From JBOHER01 sp050701115 (GTDB lineage: Bacteria; Actinomycetota; Actinomycetes; Mycobacteriales; Pseudonocardiaceae), in NCBI GenBank assembly GCA_050701115.1, contig JBOHER010000006.1:1-27785 (forward strand): a stretch of 27,785 bases of DNA, in the 5' to 3' direction. Shown here piece after piece: positions 1-7,654 of this stretch. The notes beneath the pieces are model-generated. The model was given only the letters and a program-made list of their open reading frames with translations. It did not search any database and was not told the DNA's origin. Both the position numbers and the translations under genes were made by a program. Each line of letters opens with the position of its first letter. Positions within the stretch are counted from its first letter, which is position 1.

Positions 1-431
1 CACCCGGTACCGTCCACTTCGGACACCCAGGCAGCGGTGGCGGTGGCGATCCCGGAGAGGTGGCAGAGCAGGTTCAATGCGGTCCGTTCGGCGGTCAGCA
101 GGCCCCGCACGCCTCCTCGCACCACCAGAGCGGGCTCTCCCGCTGTGACGCGGGATCCGTCCTCGCGGACGTCGAGCAACTCGTAGTCGGCACCCAGCAC
201 GGCGTCGAAGACCGCGAGCGCGGCCGGCACTCCGGCCAGCACGCCCGGAGCGCGCGGGGTCAACTCGGCTACCGCGCGCGCATCGGCCGGGACCGTTGCC
301 TCGGTGGTCGCGTCCGGGCCGTAGTGGAGGTCTTCGCCGAGGGCGGTCCGCACGACACGTAGCACGTCGTCGGCGTCCAGCCCCGAGTCGCCGAGTGTGG
401 TGGTCACGCGATTGGATAATGCGATGTTCAC
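1..431 (-). CDS. nadC: Quinolinate phosphoribosyltransferase (decarboxylating), N-terminal part, cut by window edge
   Basis: NadC condenses quinolinate with PRPP and decarboxylates it to nicotinate mononucleotide, the last dedicated step of de novo NAD synthesis in the cytosol. About 143 residues are in the window. They contain the family landmarks EDLHYGPDATTEATVP (about residues 33-48), the GVLAG loop and the LLTAERTALNLLCHLSGIATATAAWV helix region, all in the order seen in actinobacterial NadC. The catalytic C-terminal barrel lies beyond base 1. The start is a GTG whose last two bases belong to the nadB stop (GTGA at 428-431), so translation is probably coupled to nadB. No nearby ATG competes. 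Identity is secure; only the missing C-terminus limits the call. Confidence 0.93.
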   Translation of the reverse strand, partial: MNIALSNRVTTTLGDSGLDADDVLRVVRTALGEDLHYGPDATTEATVPADARAVAELTPRAPGVLAGVPAALAVFDAVLGADYELLDVREDGSRVTAGEPALVVRGGVRGLLTAERTALNLLCHLSGIATATAAWVSEVDGTG

Positions 432-2098
432 GCTGCTCCTGTCAGTGCCGGGTCGAGGAGAACCGGTTCTCCTGCCGCGTCCAGCCTGACCTGCTGGCTG
501 CCCTGCCAGAGTTCGTCGTCACGGTCGGGGAAGTCGGTACGCACATGGGCCCCGCGCGACTCCTTACGGGGAGCAGCGGTCGCGAGCAGCGCCTGCGCGA
601 TCACGGTGAGCGCGGCATCCTCCACCGCGGTGTGGGTCAGCAGTGCCTTGTCCACAGTGGACTCATCGATCAGTCGCGCCGCGGACGCCAGCCCGCAGGC
701 ATCCCTGCCGATCGCGGCGTGCCTGCTCATCGCGCGCTGCAGCACGTCGCGGTCCATGCTCGGCGCGCCGGGCGTTTCGGGATCCATCGCGTGCCCGACG
801 ACGGCCAGGGCACCCGCGGCAAGGTCCATGGCCACTGCTTCGGCAGCGCGCTCGCCCACCACAAGTCCTTCGAGCAGGCTGTTCGAGGCAAGCCGGTTTG
901 CACCGTGCAGACCCGTCCGAGCGACCTCGCCTGCCGCATAGAGGCCCTGCACGCTGGTGCGGCCCTCGGCCGAGGTGACCACGCCGCCGCAAGCGAAGTG
1001 CGCGGCGGGCGCGACCGGAATGGGCTGAGACAGCGGATCCAGGCCGACCGCGACGCACGACGCATGGACGGTCGGAAACCGGCGGGCGAAACCGGCGATC
1101 CGGGTGGCATCAAGGAAGACGTGATCATCGATGCCGCCAGGAGCGGTGGCCATCCTTCGGGTGATCGCCGCGGACACCACATCGCGGGGCGCAAGGTCAC
1201 CCAGCGGATGCACACCGGCCATCACGGGCGTTCCGGTGGCGTCGACCAGCACCGCACCCTCACCCCGCACCGCCTCGGTGACCAGCGGGCACCGGCCTCT
1301 GGCGCCCGGCGTGTAGAGCACGGTCGGGTGGAACTGCACGAACTCAAGGTCGGCCGCTACCGCACCGGCCCGCAGGGCCAGGGCGAGCCCGTCGCCGGTG
1401 GCGATCTCAGGGTTGGAGGTCGCCTGGTAGAGCTGGCCTATCCCACCGGTCGCCAGCAGCACCGCGGGAGCCCGCAACACACCGGGCACACCGTCCGGGT
1501 CGAGCACGAGCAGGCCACCGATGCCGCCGAACGGGGTCAGCAGTGCGTCGACGGCGATGTGCCGTTCCAGCACCGGAACCCGGTGCCGGGTGGCCTCGGC
1601 TGCCAACGCCCGCTCCACCTCGGCGCCGGTGGCGTCACCACCGGCGTGGATCACCCGAAAGGCGCTGTGGCCGCCTTCGCGCGTGCGCGCCAGGGTGCCG
1701 TCACCAGCCGCGCTCGGGTCAAACTCCGCGCCGCGGGCACGTAACCGGGCGACCGCGCCCGGGCCACCGGAGATGATCGACCACGCGGCGTCGGCGTCGC
1801 AAAGCCCGGCCCCGGCCGTCAGGGTGTCGTCGATATGCCGATCAACCGAATCGCCCGCAGCTCGCTCGTCCGGCAGCACCACGGCCACCCCGCCTTGCGC
1901 CCAGCGGGTGTTGCTGTCAGAAATCTCCGCTTTGGTCACCACCAGGGTGCGCAGGCCAAGTTCGCGGGCGCGCAGCGCAGCAGTCAGCCCGGCTATCCCG
2001 GTGCCGACAACGATCAGGTCCGCACCGGCCTCCCAACGCGGCCCCCATCGTGTTTTCGCCTGCGAGGCGATAACCGGAACGGGTTCCGCGGATGTCAT
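428..2098 (-). CDS. nadB: L-aspartate oxidase
   Basis: NadB is an FAD flavoenzyme that oxidises L-aspartate to iminoaspartate, the substrate of quinolinate synthase. The 556-residue protein has the dinucleotide-binding motif VGTGIAGL (31-38), the substrate-loop sequence SNTRWAQGG (62-70), the FAD-domain stretch EFVQFHPTVLY and the C-terminal HGANRLASNSLLEGLV typical of succinate dehydrogenase/fumarate reductase flavoproteins of the NadB type. Length fits the family. The ATG overlaps the nadA stop in an ATGA and the stop overlaps the nadC GTG, so nadA-nadB-nadC are translationally coupled. There is little Shine-Dalgarno sequence before the ATG, as expected for coupling. Expression should follow nadA. 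Confidence 0.97.
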   Translation of the reverse strand: MTSAEPVPVIASQAKTRWGPRWEAGADLIVVGTGIAGLTAALRARELGLRTLVVTKAEISDSNTRWAQGGVAVVLPDERAAGDSVDRHIDDTLTAGAGLCDADAAWSIISGGPGAVARLRARGAEFDPSAAGDGTLARTREGGHSAFRVIHAGGDATGAEVERALAAEATRHRVPVLERHIAVDALLTPFGGIGGLLVLDPDGVPGVLRAPAVLLATGGIGQLYQATSNPEIATGDGLALALRAGAVAADLEFVQFHPTVLYTPGARGRCPLVTEAVRGEGAVLVDATGTPVMAGVHPLGDLAPRDVVSAAITRRMATAPGGIDDHVFLDATRIAGFARRFPTVHASCVAVGLDPLSQPIPVAPAAHFACGGVVTSAEGRTSVQGLYAAGEVARTGLHGANRLASNSLLEGLVVGERAAEAVAMDLAAGALAVVGHAMDPETPGAPSMDRDVLQRAMSRHAAIGRDACGLASAARLIDESTVDKALLTHTAVEDAALTVIAQALLATAAPRKESRGAHVRTDFPDRDDELWQGSQQVRLDAAGEPVLLDPALTGAA

Positions 2099-3114
2099 TC
2101 CGCACCGCCAGGTTGACCGATCTCGATCATCCGGCGTACCGAGGCCCTGGCGCGCTCGGCAGTCACCGGGTCGACGTGCACCTCATCGGCGTTCTCGCGC
2201 AGCGCACGCAGCAGGGCGGCCGGGGTGATCATCTTCATGTAGCGGCAGGACGCGCGATCGTTGACCGCCTTGAAGTCGATCTCCGGTGCGGCCTTGCGCA
2301 ACTGGTGCAACATACCGATCTCGGTGGCGACCAGCACAGAGGAGGCCGAGGTCTGCCGTGCCTGCTTGACCATGTCCCCGGTTGACAGGATCTTGACCTT
2401 CTCGGCGGGCACTATCCCCTCCCCTGCCAGGTAGAGAGCCGAGGTCGCGCAGCCGCACTCGGGGTGGATGAACAGGTCCGCATCGGGGTTCGCGGCCGCG
2501 CGCTCAGCAAGCTCTGGACCGTTGATACCCGCGTGCACGTGGCACTCCCCAGCCCAGATGTGCAGGTTGTCGCGGCCGGTCTCCCGTTTGACGTGCGCGC
2601 CGAGGAACTGGTCCGGACAGAACAGCACCTCCTGATCCGCGGGAATCGACCGGACCACATCCACCGCGTTGGAGGACGTGCAGCAGATGTCGGTTTCCGC
2701 CTTCACCTCGGCCGTGGTGTTGACGTAGGAAACCACGATCGCACCCGGATGCTCGGCCTTCCACGCGCGCAGCTGCTCACCGGTGATCGAGTCGGCCAGC
2801 GAGCACCCGGCCCGCGCGTCCGGGATCAGCACGGTCTTCTCCGGGCTGAGGATCTTGGCGGTCTCCGCCATGAAGTGCACGCCGCAGAACACGATCGTGG
2901 ACGCCTGGGATTCGGCAGCGATCCGGGACAGCGCGAGCGAGTCGCCGGTGTGGTCGGCGATCTCCTGGATCTCCGGAAGCTGGTAGTTGTGCGCGAGCAG
3001 CACGGCATCCCGCTCCCGCGCGAGTCGACGCACCTCGTCGGCCCAGGCGGCATCCGCCTCCACCCCGCCATACGGCGTGAGGTCTTGCGGCGCCTGCATC
3101 AGGGTCTCGGTCAT
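2095..3114 (-). CDS. nadA: Quinolinate synthase A ([4Fe-4S] enzyme)
   Basis: NadA condenses iminoaspartate with dihydroxyacetone phosphate to quinolinate using an oxygen-sensitive [4Fe-4S] cluster. The 339-residue protein shows AHNYQLPEIQ (41-50), VFCGVHFMAETAKIL (75-89), HPECGC (217-222) and ASCRYMKMI (288-296). C104, C191 and C290 have the spacing of the cluster ligands of E. coli NadA (C113, C200, C297). The ATG has a strong AGGAGG eight bases upstream and is the first gene of the operon. Upstream lies a palindrome shared with the divergent Nudix regulator at 3210, which is the likely controller. Confidence 0.97.
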   Translation of the reverse strand: MTETLMQAPQDLTPYGGVEADAAWADEVRRLARERDAVLLAHNYQLPEIQEIADHTGDSLALSRIAAESQASTIVFCGVHFMAETAKILSPEKTVLIPDARAGCSLADSITGEQLRAWKAEHPGAIVVSYVNTTAEVKAETDICCTSSNAVDVVRSIPADQEVLFCPDQFLGAHVKRETGRDNLHIWAGECHVHAGINGPELAERAAANPDADLFIHPECGCATSALYLAGEGIVPAEKVKILSTGDMVKQARQTSASSVLVATEIGMLHQLRKAAPEIDFKAVNDRASCRYMKMITPAALLRALRENADEVHVDPVTAERARASVRRMIEIGQPGGAE

Positions 3115-3172
3115 CGTCAGTTCCTCCTAGAGTCTCCTGCCCGCATTCACCCATGTGGCTACCTGCCGTCGC

Positions 3173-3209
3173 TTGAACACCCGTAGGTTTTCGCCTTAGG
3201 ATCGAAAAC
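3173..3209 (+). promoter_or_regulatory. Promoter and palindromic operator between nadA and the Nudix regulator
   Basis: Seen on the plus strand: -35 TTGAAC (3173-3178), 18-bp spacer, -10 TAGGAT (3197-3202), then the GTG of the regulator seven bases later, so its mRNA is probably leaderless. A perfect inverted repeat, GTTTTCG (3187-3193) and CGAAAAC (3203-3209), covers the -10 and predicted start site and lies upstream of divergent nadA. This is the expected position of an NrtR/NdnR-type operator. The nadA -10 could not be assigned. Confidence 0.65.
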
Positions 3210-3908
3210 GTGCGCAGCCATATTAACATCCACGCCCCCCTGGCACACGAGGTCTTGTGCGCGGTACTACAAGTGCGGTCGAACACAGTCCGGGTGTTGC
3301 TGTGGCGCCGCGCGCTCGATCCGCACCTCGGCCGGTGGTCGCTGCCCGGCGGCAGGCTCCGCCCCGATGAGGATGTGGAGACCTCGATCCGTCGCCAGCT
3401 CGCGGAGAAAGTCGACATCCGCAAGCTCAAGCACGTCGAGCAACTGGCGGTGTTCAGCGACCCGAACCGCGTGCCTGGGCCGCGCGTCGTGGCCACCGCG
3501 TTCCTTGGTCTTGTGCCCTCCGATGTCGATCCCGCCGTGCCCGAAGACACCGCTTGGCATCCGGTCGACGACCTCCCCCGCACCGCGTTCGACCACGAAG
3601 CGATCGCGCTCAGGGCGCGGGACCGGCTACGTTCCAAGCTGAGCTACACCAACATCGGATTCGCGCTCGCCCCGGACGAATTCACCATCTCGGCGCTGCG
3701 CGACCTGTACTCGGCGGCCATCGGCCATCGGGTCTCGGCGACGAACCTGCAGCGGGTGCTGTCCCGGCGTGGCCTACTCGAACCAACCGGGGGGATGGCC
3801 CCACCCGGCCGCGCGGGCGGGCGGCCTGCCGCCGTGTTCAGCTTCTCCGAGGACGGCATGCAGGTGACCGACCCGTTCGCGGTACTGCGCCCGCCTGCAC
3901 ACCGCTGA
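3210..3908 (+). CDS. NrtR/NdnR-type Nudix-domain transcriptional regulator of NAD synthesis
   Basis: The 232-residue protein has an N-terminal Nudix fold (about residues 10-140) and a C-terminal winged-helix region (about 150-230; the stretch from FTISALRDLYSAAIG to LQRVLSRRGLLEP is typical). The Nudix box is degenerate: the region around GGRLRPDEDVE and IRRQLAEKVDI keeps the outline, but the REUxEExG core reads RQLAEKVDI, losing two acidic residues and the glycine. This argues for an ADP-ribose or NAD-metabolite sensor rather than a hydrolase, as in NrtR proteins. NdnR of Corynebacterium and its mycobacterial counterparts repress nadABC from the same divergent position. The GTG start is set by the -10 box seven bases upstream. 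Autoregulation through the overlapping palindrome is inferred. Confidence 0.87.
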   Translation: MRSHINIHAPLAHEVLCAVLQVRSNTVRVLLWRRALDPHLGRWSLPGGRLRPDEDVETSIRRQLAEKVDIRKLKHVEQLAVFSDPNRVPGPRVVATAFLGLVPSDVDPAVPEDTAWHPVDDLPRTAFDHEAIALRARDRLRSKLSYTNIGFALAPDEFTISALRDLYSAAIGHRVSATNLQRVLSRRGLLEPTGGMAPPGRAGGRPAAVFSFSEDGMQVTDPFAVLRPPAHR

Positions 3909-3910
3909 CC

Positions 3911-3960
3911 ACGTGTCCGCGCTCCAGGCACACGTGTCCGCGCTCCAGGCACACGTGCGC
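3911..3960. repeat. Tandem 21-bp intergenic repeat (two perfect copies plus a partial third)
   Basis: Two perfect 21-bp copies occupy 3911-3931 and 3932-3952, with a third starting at 3953 that matches only its first bases. Each unit begins ACGTGTCCGCGCTCC and the copy junctions create the palindrome ACACGTGT. It starts two bases after the stop of the Nudix regulator and lies before the LON-domain gene. It is not coding and has no U-tract; function unknown. Confidence 0.9.
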
Positions 3961-4015
3961 TGACGTGGGACAACGCCAATGGGCGGTGCCGGTGGAATCG
4001 ACGTAGCGTGGACCG

Positions 4016-4732
4016 GTGGACCCCAATTCGCCCGGTGACGCTCGATCGGCGACGTTGCCCCTGTTCCCGCTGCATACCGTGCTGCTCCCGGGGGTTCACC
4101 TGCCGCTGCATGTCTTCGAGCCCAGGTATCGTCAGCTGATCAATGACGTGGTCACCGGGGTGCGACCTGGCCGGCAGTTCGGTGTCATCGCGATCAGGCA
4201 TGCGCTGGCCAGCGAGGTGCGCAGCGTCGAGCAGCTTCACCCGGTCGGCTGCACAGCGAGGCTGCGCGAGGCACGACCGTCGCCGGACGGTCGATTCGAC
4301 ATCGTCACCACAGGCGGCGACCGCTTCCGGTTGCACGGCGTCGATACCGAGCCTGCCCCCTACTTGCTCGGCACGGTCGAATGGCTGCCCGATGACCCCA
4401 TTCCCGCGGGCGCCGAGAGGACGACGCTAGCGCTCAGCACTGTCGCACGCGCCGCTCATCAGCGCTATTGCCAGGCCGCATGGCAGCACGGCGATTGGCA
4501 CACACCCTGCACCGATACGGAATCCGCCTTGCTGTCCTATTTGCTCGCAGCTGACTGCATGCTTCCCTTCGCCGATCGACAGGTCCTGCTCGAGGACACC
4601 AACCCGCTGCGCAGGCTCCGATCGGTCAGCCAGCTACTCACTCGGGAGGCGGGCTTCCTCGCCACTCTGCGCGCGGTTCCTCCCGCACACCCCGAACTTG
4701 GTGACCTGAGCACACCGGCCACGCGCAACTGA
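4016..4732 (+). CDS. LON peptidase substrate-binding-domain protein
   Basis: This 238-residue protein is a stand-alone LON N-terminal (PF02190-like) domain without AAA+ ATPase or protease parts. The sequence LPLFPLHTVLLPGVHLPLHV followed by FEPRYRQLI, then FGVIAIR and GCTARL and the FDIVTTGGDRFRL strand, follows the N-terminal half of Lon proteases. The second half (about 125-235) is helical and less recognisable. Such proteins are widespread in actinobacteria; their substrate and role are not established. The GTG start has TAGCGT (4004-4009) six bases before it, consistent with a leaderless transcript, though no good -35 is seen. It is convergent with the DUF2567 gene. Confidence 0.85.
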   Translation: MDPNSPGDARSATLPLFPLHTVLLPGVHLPLHVFEPRYRQLINDVVTGVRPGRQFGVIAIRHALASEVRSVEQLHPVGCTARLREARPSPDGRFDIVTTGGDRFRLHGVDTEPAPYLLGTVEWLPDDPIPAGAERTTLALSTVARAAHQRYCQAAWQHGDWHTPCTDTESALLSYLLAADCMLPFADRQVLLEDTNPLRRLRSVSQLLTREAGFLATLRAVPPAHPELGDLSTPATRN

Positions 4733-4741
4733 GCGCAGTTG
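4726..4741 (+). terminator. Hairpin over the stop codon of the LON-domain gene
   Basis: CAACTG (4726-4731), loop AGCG, CAGTTG (4736-4741) form a perfect 6-bp hairpin overlapping the stop codon between convergent genes. There is no U-run, so termination here is only plausible. The rest of the gap to 4847 holds two copies of a 12-base GTCRCATTCGGA motif and nothing else recognised. Confidence 0.35.
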
Positions 4742-4847
4742 GTCGCATTCGGAGACACCATGACCGACTGGTTTCCGCAAAGGCACAGCCCAGAAGACCA
4801 AGCAAGTGAGCCGACGGGTCACATTCGGAACAATTCGTGCAGCCCGC

Positions 4848-5456
4848 TCAACCAAGCCGCCTGCCCAGGTCGTCCGACCCGTTCCAGGCCGCAAGCGCAC
4901 CGTAGGTGAGCGCGGTGAACATCGGCTGCACCAGCAGCACCCACCTGGTCTCCAGCTTCGGTGCCTTGTCGACCAGGTCGCCGACCGCGAGCGGTTCGGT
5001 GATCTCGTACAGCCCGCCCGCGAACATGCCCTCCCCCATCAGCGCCGCCAGCCATCCGGCGAGCAGCGAGCCGAGCACGGATGCGATCATGATCACCGGT
5101 CCGCGCCGCTCCCGCAGCAGCCAGATCAGTGCGCCGATGAACACGCCCGCCGCCATCCCCAACAGCGCGAAGATCACCAAGTCGTCGAAGAGGTGCCAGC
5201 TCTCCATCTGGATCGGTCTCGGCGGACCGCTGTCGACCACAACCGAGCGCTGCGGCGGCGCGAGATGCGCCCACAACCAGCCGATCGGGATGCCGACGAG
5301 CGCCACCATGGACAGCACGGACACCGCGGGCAGCAGGTCCGCCTTGACGATCACTTTCGGGCGCTCACGCGGAACCAGGTCGAGCAGTCGAACGGGGGCC
5401 TCGTTCGCGGCAGCAGCCGATGCTGGACCTTGCTCGTCGACCGACGGATCAGGCAC
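4848..5456 (-). CDS. DUF2567 four-helix membrane protein
   Basis: The 202-residue protein has a cytoplasmic-looking N-terminus (about 1-38), then four hydrophobic segments: about 42-66 (LLPAVSVLSMVALVGIPIGW), 91-113 (LVIFALLGMAAGVFIGALIW), 120-142 (VIMIASVLGSLLAGWLAALM) and a C-terminal one near 172-192. It matches the actinobacterial DUF2567 family; from memory, Rv1591 next to M. tuberculosis bioB is the same family. It follows bsaP by 41 bases as the last gene of the biotin operon. A role in biotin or precursor transport is suggested only by position. No enzymatic motif is visible. Confidence 0.82.
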   Translation of the reverse strand: MPDPSVDEQGPASAAAANEAPVRLLDLVPRERPKVIVKADLLPAVSVLSMVALVGIPIGWLWAHLAPPQRSVVVDSGPPRPIQMESWHLFDDLVIFALLGMAAGVFIGALIWLLRERRGPVIMIASVLGSLLAGWLAALMGEGMFAGGLYEITEPLAVGDLVDKAPKLETRWVLLVQPMFTALTYGALAAWNGSDDLGRRLG

Positions 5457-5497
5457 CGGCGCTCCTCAGCTACTCCACACTGTTGCTGGCATGCAGG

Positions 5498-5725
5498 CTA
5501 GCCGGTCGGCACCGGGCCGCCGAGGGAGGTTGTCTCCCCGTGTCGGCTGCAGCGCGCTGTCCACCCCTTCGGGGTGATCTGCACGACCATGCGCCGAGCG
5601 CAGTGCCTGCAGAATCTCGGCGGCTCCAGGGCAGTGCGCGGATTGTGGCAGGCCGCATGCTCGGCCGTGCGTGTTTCGTCGCCTGCGACCGGCTTACCGC
5701 AGTGCACGCAGTAGGTCTCGTCCAT
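5498..5725 (-). CDS. bsaP: Biotin synthase auxiliary protein, BsaP-like small Cys-rich protein
   Basis: A 75-residue protein 26 bases downstream of bioB. Cysteines C6/C9 (CVHC), C26, C39/C42 (CRHC) and C59 form two CxxC pairs plus two singles, suggesting metal or Fe-S binding. Size, cysteines and position match Rv1590 of M. tuberculosis, recently reported as BsaP, an auxiliary protein mycobacterial BioB needs to convert dethiobiotin to biotin. Start choice: an in-frame GTG at 5731 touches the AGGAGG, leaving no spacing, whereas the ATG at 5725 is seven bases from it, so the ATG is preferred. Identity rests on recall of the family rather than an alignment. Confidence 0.82.
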   Translation of the reverse strand: MDETYCVHCGKPVAGDETRTAEHAACHNPRTALEPPRFCRHCARRMVVQITPKGWTARCSRHGETTSLGGPVPTG

Positions 5726-5751
5726 CGTCACCCCTCCTACAGGGTGCGCCG

Positions 5752-6789
5752 TCAGATGGTGTCGCTGATGGCCTTGATGGGCATCTTAAGGTCAGCCAGC
5801 ATGTCCAGGTCCTGCTCGGCGGGGCGGCCCAGGTTGGTCAGGTAGTTGCCGACGATGATCGCGTTGATGCCGCCCAGCATGCCCTGCTCGGCGCCCAGGT
5901 CGCCCAGGGTCAGCTCACGGCCACCGGCGAAGCGCAGCATCGTCCGTGGCAGGGCCAGCCGGAAAGCGGCCACGATCCGCAGCGCGTCGGAACCGGAGAT
6001 GGTCTCGTAGTGCTCATAAGGGGTGCCCGGCTGCGGAATGAGGAAGTTCATCGGGACCTCGTGCGGATCCAGCTCGGCCAACTGTGCGGCGAACTCCGCC
6101 CGCTGCTGATCGGTCTCGCCCATGCCGACGATGCCGCCGCAGCACACCTCCATACCCGCATCACGCACCATCTGCAGGGTGCCCCAGCGCTCCTCCCACG
6201 TGTGCGTGGTGACAACGTTGGGGAAGTGCGAGCGCGCGGTCTCCAGGTTGTGGTTGTAGCGGTGCACGCCCATCTCGACCAGCTCGTCGACCTGCTCCTG
6301 GGTCAGCATGCCCAGCGAGCAGGCGATCTGAATGCTGTTGCCGTCCGCCCGGATCGCCTTGATGCCCTCGCGCACCTGCGAGAGCAGCCGCGTGTCCGGA
6401 CCGCGCACCGCGGCCACGATGCAGAACTCGGTGGCGCCCGTCGCCGCGGTCTCCCGAGCCGCCTTCACCAGCCCGGGAATGTCCAACCATGCCGCCCGGA
6501 CCGGGGTGGGGAACAGCCCGGATTGCGAGCAGAAGTGGCAGTCCTCCGGGCAGCCACCGGTCTTGACGGACACGATGCCCTCGACCTCGACCTCCGGCCC
6601 GCACCAGCGCATGCGCACCTCATGAGCCAGTGCGAGCAGCTCCTGAAGCCGATCGGCGGGCAGCCGCAACACCCGCAGCACCTGCTCCTCGGACAACCCG
6701 ACGCCCCGCTCGAGCACCTGCTCACGGGCCACGGCGAGCACATCCTGTTCACCGGTTGCCGGTTCGACCTGTTGGGCTGCTGCGGTCAC
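5752..6789 (-). CDS. bioB: Biotin synthase (radical SAM), mycobacterial type
   Basis: BioB inserts sulfur into dethiobiotin using a SAM-binding [4Fe-4S] cluster and an auxiliary cluster that donates sulfur. The 345-residue protein has the radical-SAM motif C80-x3-C84-x2-C87 (CPEDCHFC), followed by SQSGLF as in mycobacterial BioB. Other family stretches are EFCIVAAVRGP, IACSLGML, YNHNLETA, GMEVCCGGIVGMGE, LPRTMLRFAGGRE and GGINAIIVGNYLT. A longer frame opens at 6894, but its first 35 residues are low-complexity and non-conserved. The GTG at 6789 has AAGGAG five bases upstream and gives the usual length. The next gene is bsaP. Confidence 0.96.
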   Translation of the reverse strand: MTAAAQQVEPATGEQDVLAVAREQVLERGVGLSEEQVLRVLRLPADRLQELLALAHEVRMRWCGPEVEVEGIVSVKTGGCPEDCHFCSQSGLFPTPVRAAWLDIPGLVKAARETAATGATEFCIVAAVRGPDTRLLSQVREGIKAIRADGNSIQIACSLGMLTQEQVDELVEMGVHRYNHNLETARSHFPNVVTTHTWEERWGTLQMVRDAGMEVCCGGIVGMGETDQQRAEFAAQLAELDPHEVPMNFLIPQPGTPYEHYETISGSDALRIVAAFRLALPRTMLRFAGGRELTLGDLGAEQGMLGGINAIIVGNYLTNLGRPAEQDLDMLADLKMPIKAISDTI

Positions 6790-6897
6790 GGGTTCTCCTT
6801 GGAAACTGGTGCGGGTGCCCCACCGGCTTCGTCGCGATGGTGATGCAGGACAGCCTGCAGTCTGCCGTACCGACCGAGCCTGGCACAGCGACACACG
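6790..6897 (-). other. bioD-bioB gap with a small inverted repeat
   Basis: This 108-bp gap is long for the operon. It holds a perfect inverted repeat TGCAGG (6844-6849), ACAG, CCTGCA (6854-6859), which could form an RNA hairpin or be an operator. No convincing promoter is seen. Confidence 0.4.
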
Positions 6898-7620
6898 TCA
6901 CGTATGGGCGGTCAATCCCGCGGCGAACAACTCGGGGTTGAAGTTCCCGCCGAACCACGGTGAGAGGCCGCGGCGGGCAGCGGCGAGGAACTCTTCGGCG
7001 GGCAGCGCCCCGATGCCTTCGTTCAGCGCACCCAGCAGTGGCGCACCGGCAGCGACCGGCAAGTCCGCCACGTTGCACACCTCGGCGAGGCCTGGATGGT
7101 CGGGCCAGGAACCGATGATCACTCCGGCGACGTTCAGTCCACGACGGGTCGCCACCTCGGCGGTCAGGGCTGTGTGGTTCAGCGTGCCCAGCCCGGGCCG
7201 CGCCACGACGACCACAAGGGCTCCGAGTGACCAGGCGGCGTCGGCGAGGCTGCCGCCCCCGGCATCGAGGCGCACCAGGAGCCCACCGGCTCCCTCGACG
7301 AGTACCAGATCGTGCGTCCGCGCAAGGGCTCCCGCCGCCTCGGCAACTTCCTGCGGGGTCACCGGGGTGATGGCACTCCGCCGCGCCGCCGTGTCCGGGG
7401 CGAGGGGCTCGGGGTAGCGACGCAACTCGCGAGTGGTCACGTCACCGGCGAGGCCGGAGACGATGTCCACATCGCCCACCTCGTCCGCGCGCACTCCGGT
7501 CTGCGCGGGCTTGAGCACCGCGACCTTGTGACCCCGCGAGCGGGCGAGCGCAGCGATCGCAGCGGACACCACCGTCTTGCCGACACCGGTGTCCGTCCCG
7601 GTGATCACCAGCACGCTCAC
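6898..7620 (-). CDS. bioD: ATP-dependent dethiobiotin synthetase
   Basis: BioD closes the ureido ring of diaminopelargonate with CO2 and ATP to give dethiobiotin. The 240-residue protein starts with the P-loop GTDTGVGKT (8-16), followed by the PAQTG motif near residue 40 (KPAQTG), LVLVEGAGGLLV (about 104-115), VVVVARPGLGTLNHT and GVIIGSWP, all typical of BioD. The start is a GTG 34 bases after the bioA stop, in the same operon. bioF, usually between bioA and bioD in actinobacteria, is absent here. Confidence 0.96.
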   Translation of the reverse strand: MSVLVITGTDTGVGKTVVSAAIAALARSRGHKVAVLKPAQTGVRADEVGDVDIVSGLAGDVTTRELRRYPEPLAPDTAARRSAITPVTPQEVAEAAGALARTHDLVLVEGAGGLLVRLDAGGGSLADAAWSLGALVVVVARPGLGTLNHTALTAEVATRRGLNVAGVIIGSWPDHPGLAEVCNVADLPVAAGAPLLGALNEGIGALPAEEFLAAARRGLSPWFGGNFNPELFAAGLTAHT

Positions 7621-7654
7621 GGAGCCTCACCTTAGACCCGAGCCGACATCGCTT

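Noticed and set aside
296..1744. 482-codon plus-strand frame over nadB and nadC
   Set aside because: Antisense shadow in GC-rich DNA; Arg/Gly/His-rich composition, and the minus strand clearly encodes NadB and NadC.
3187..3209. Reading the palindrome as an intrinsic terminator
   Set aside because: It overlaps a good -10 and a start codon at a divergent promoter and lacks a U-tract; an operator fits better.
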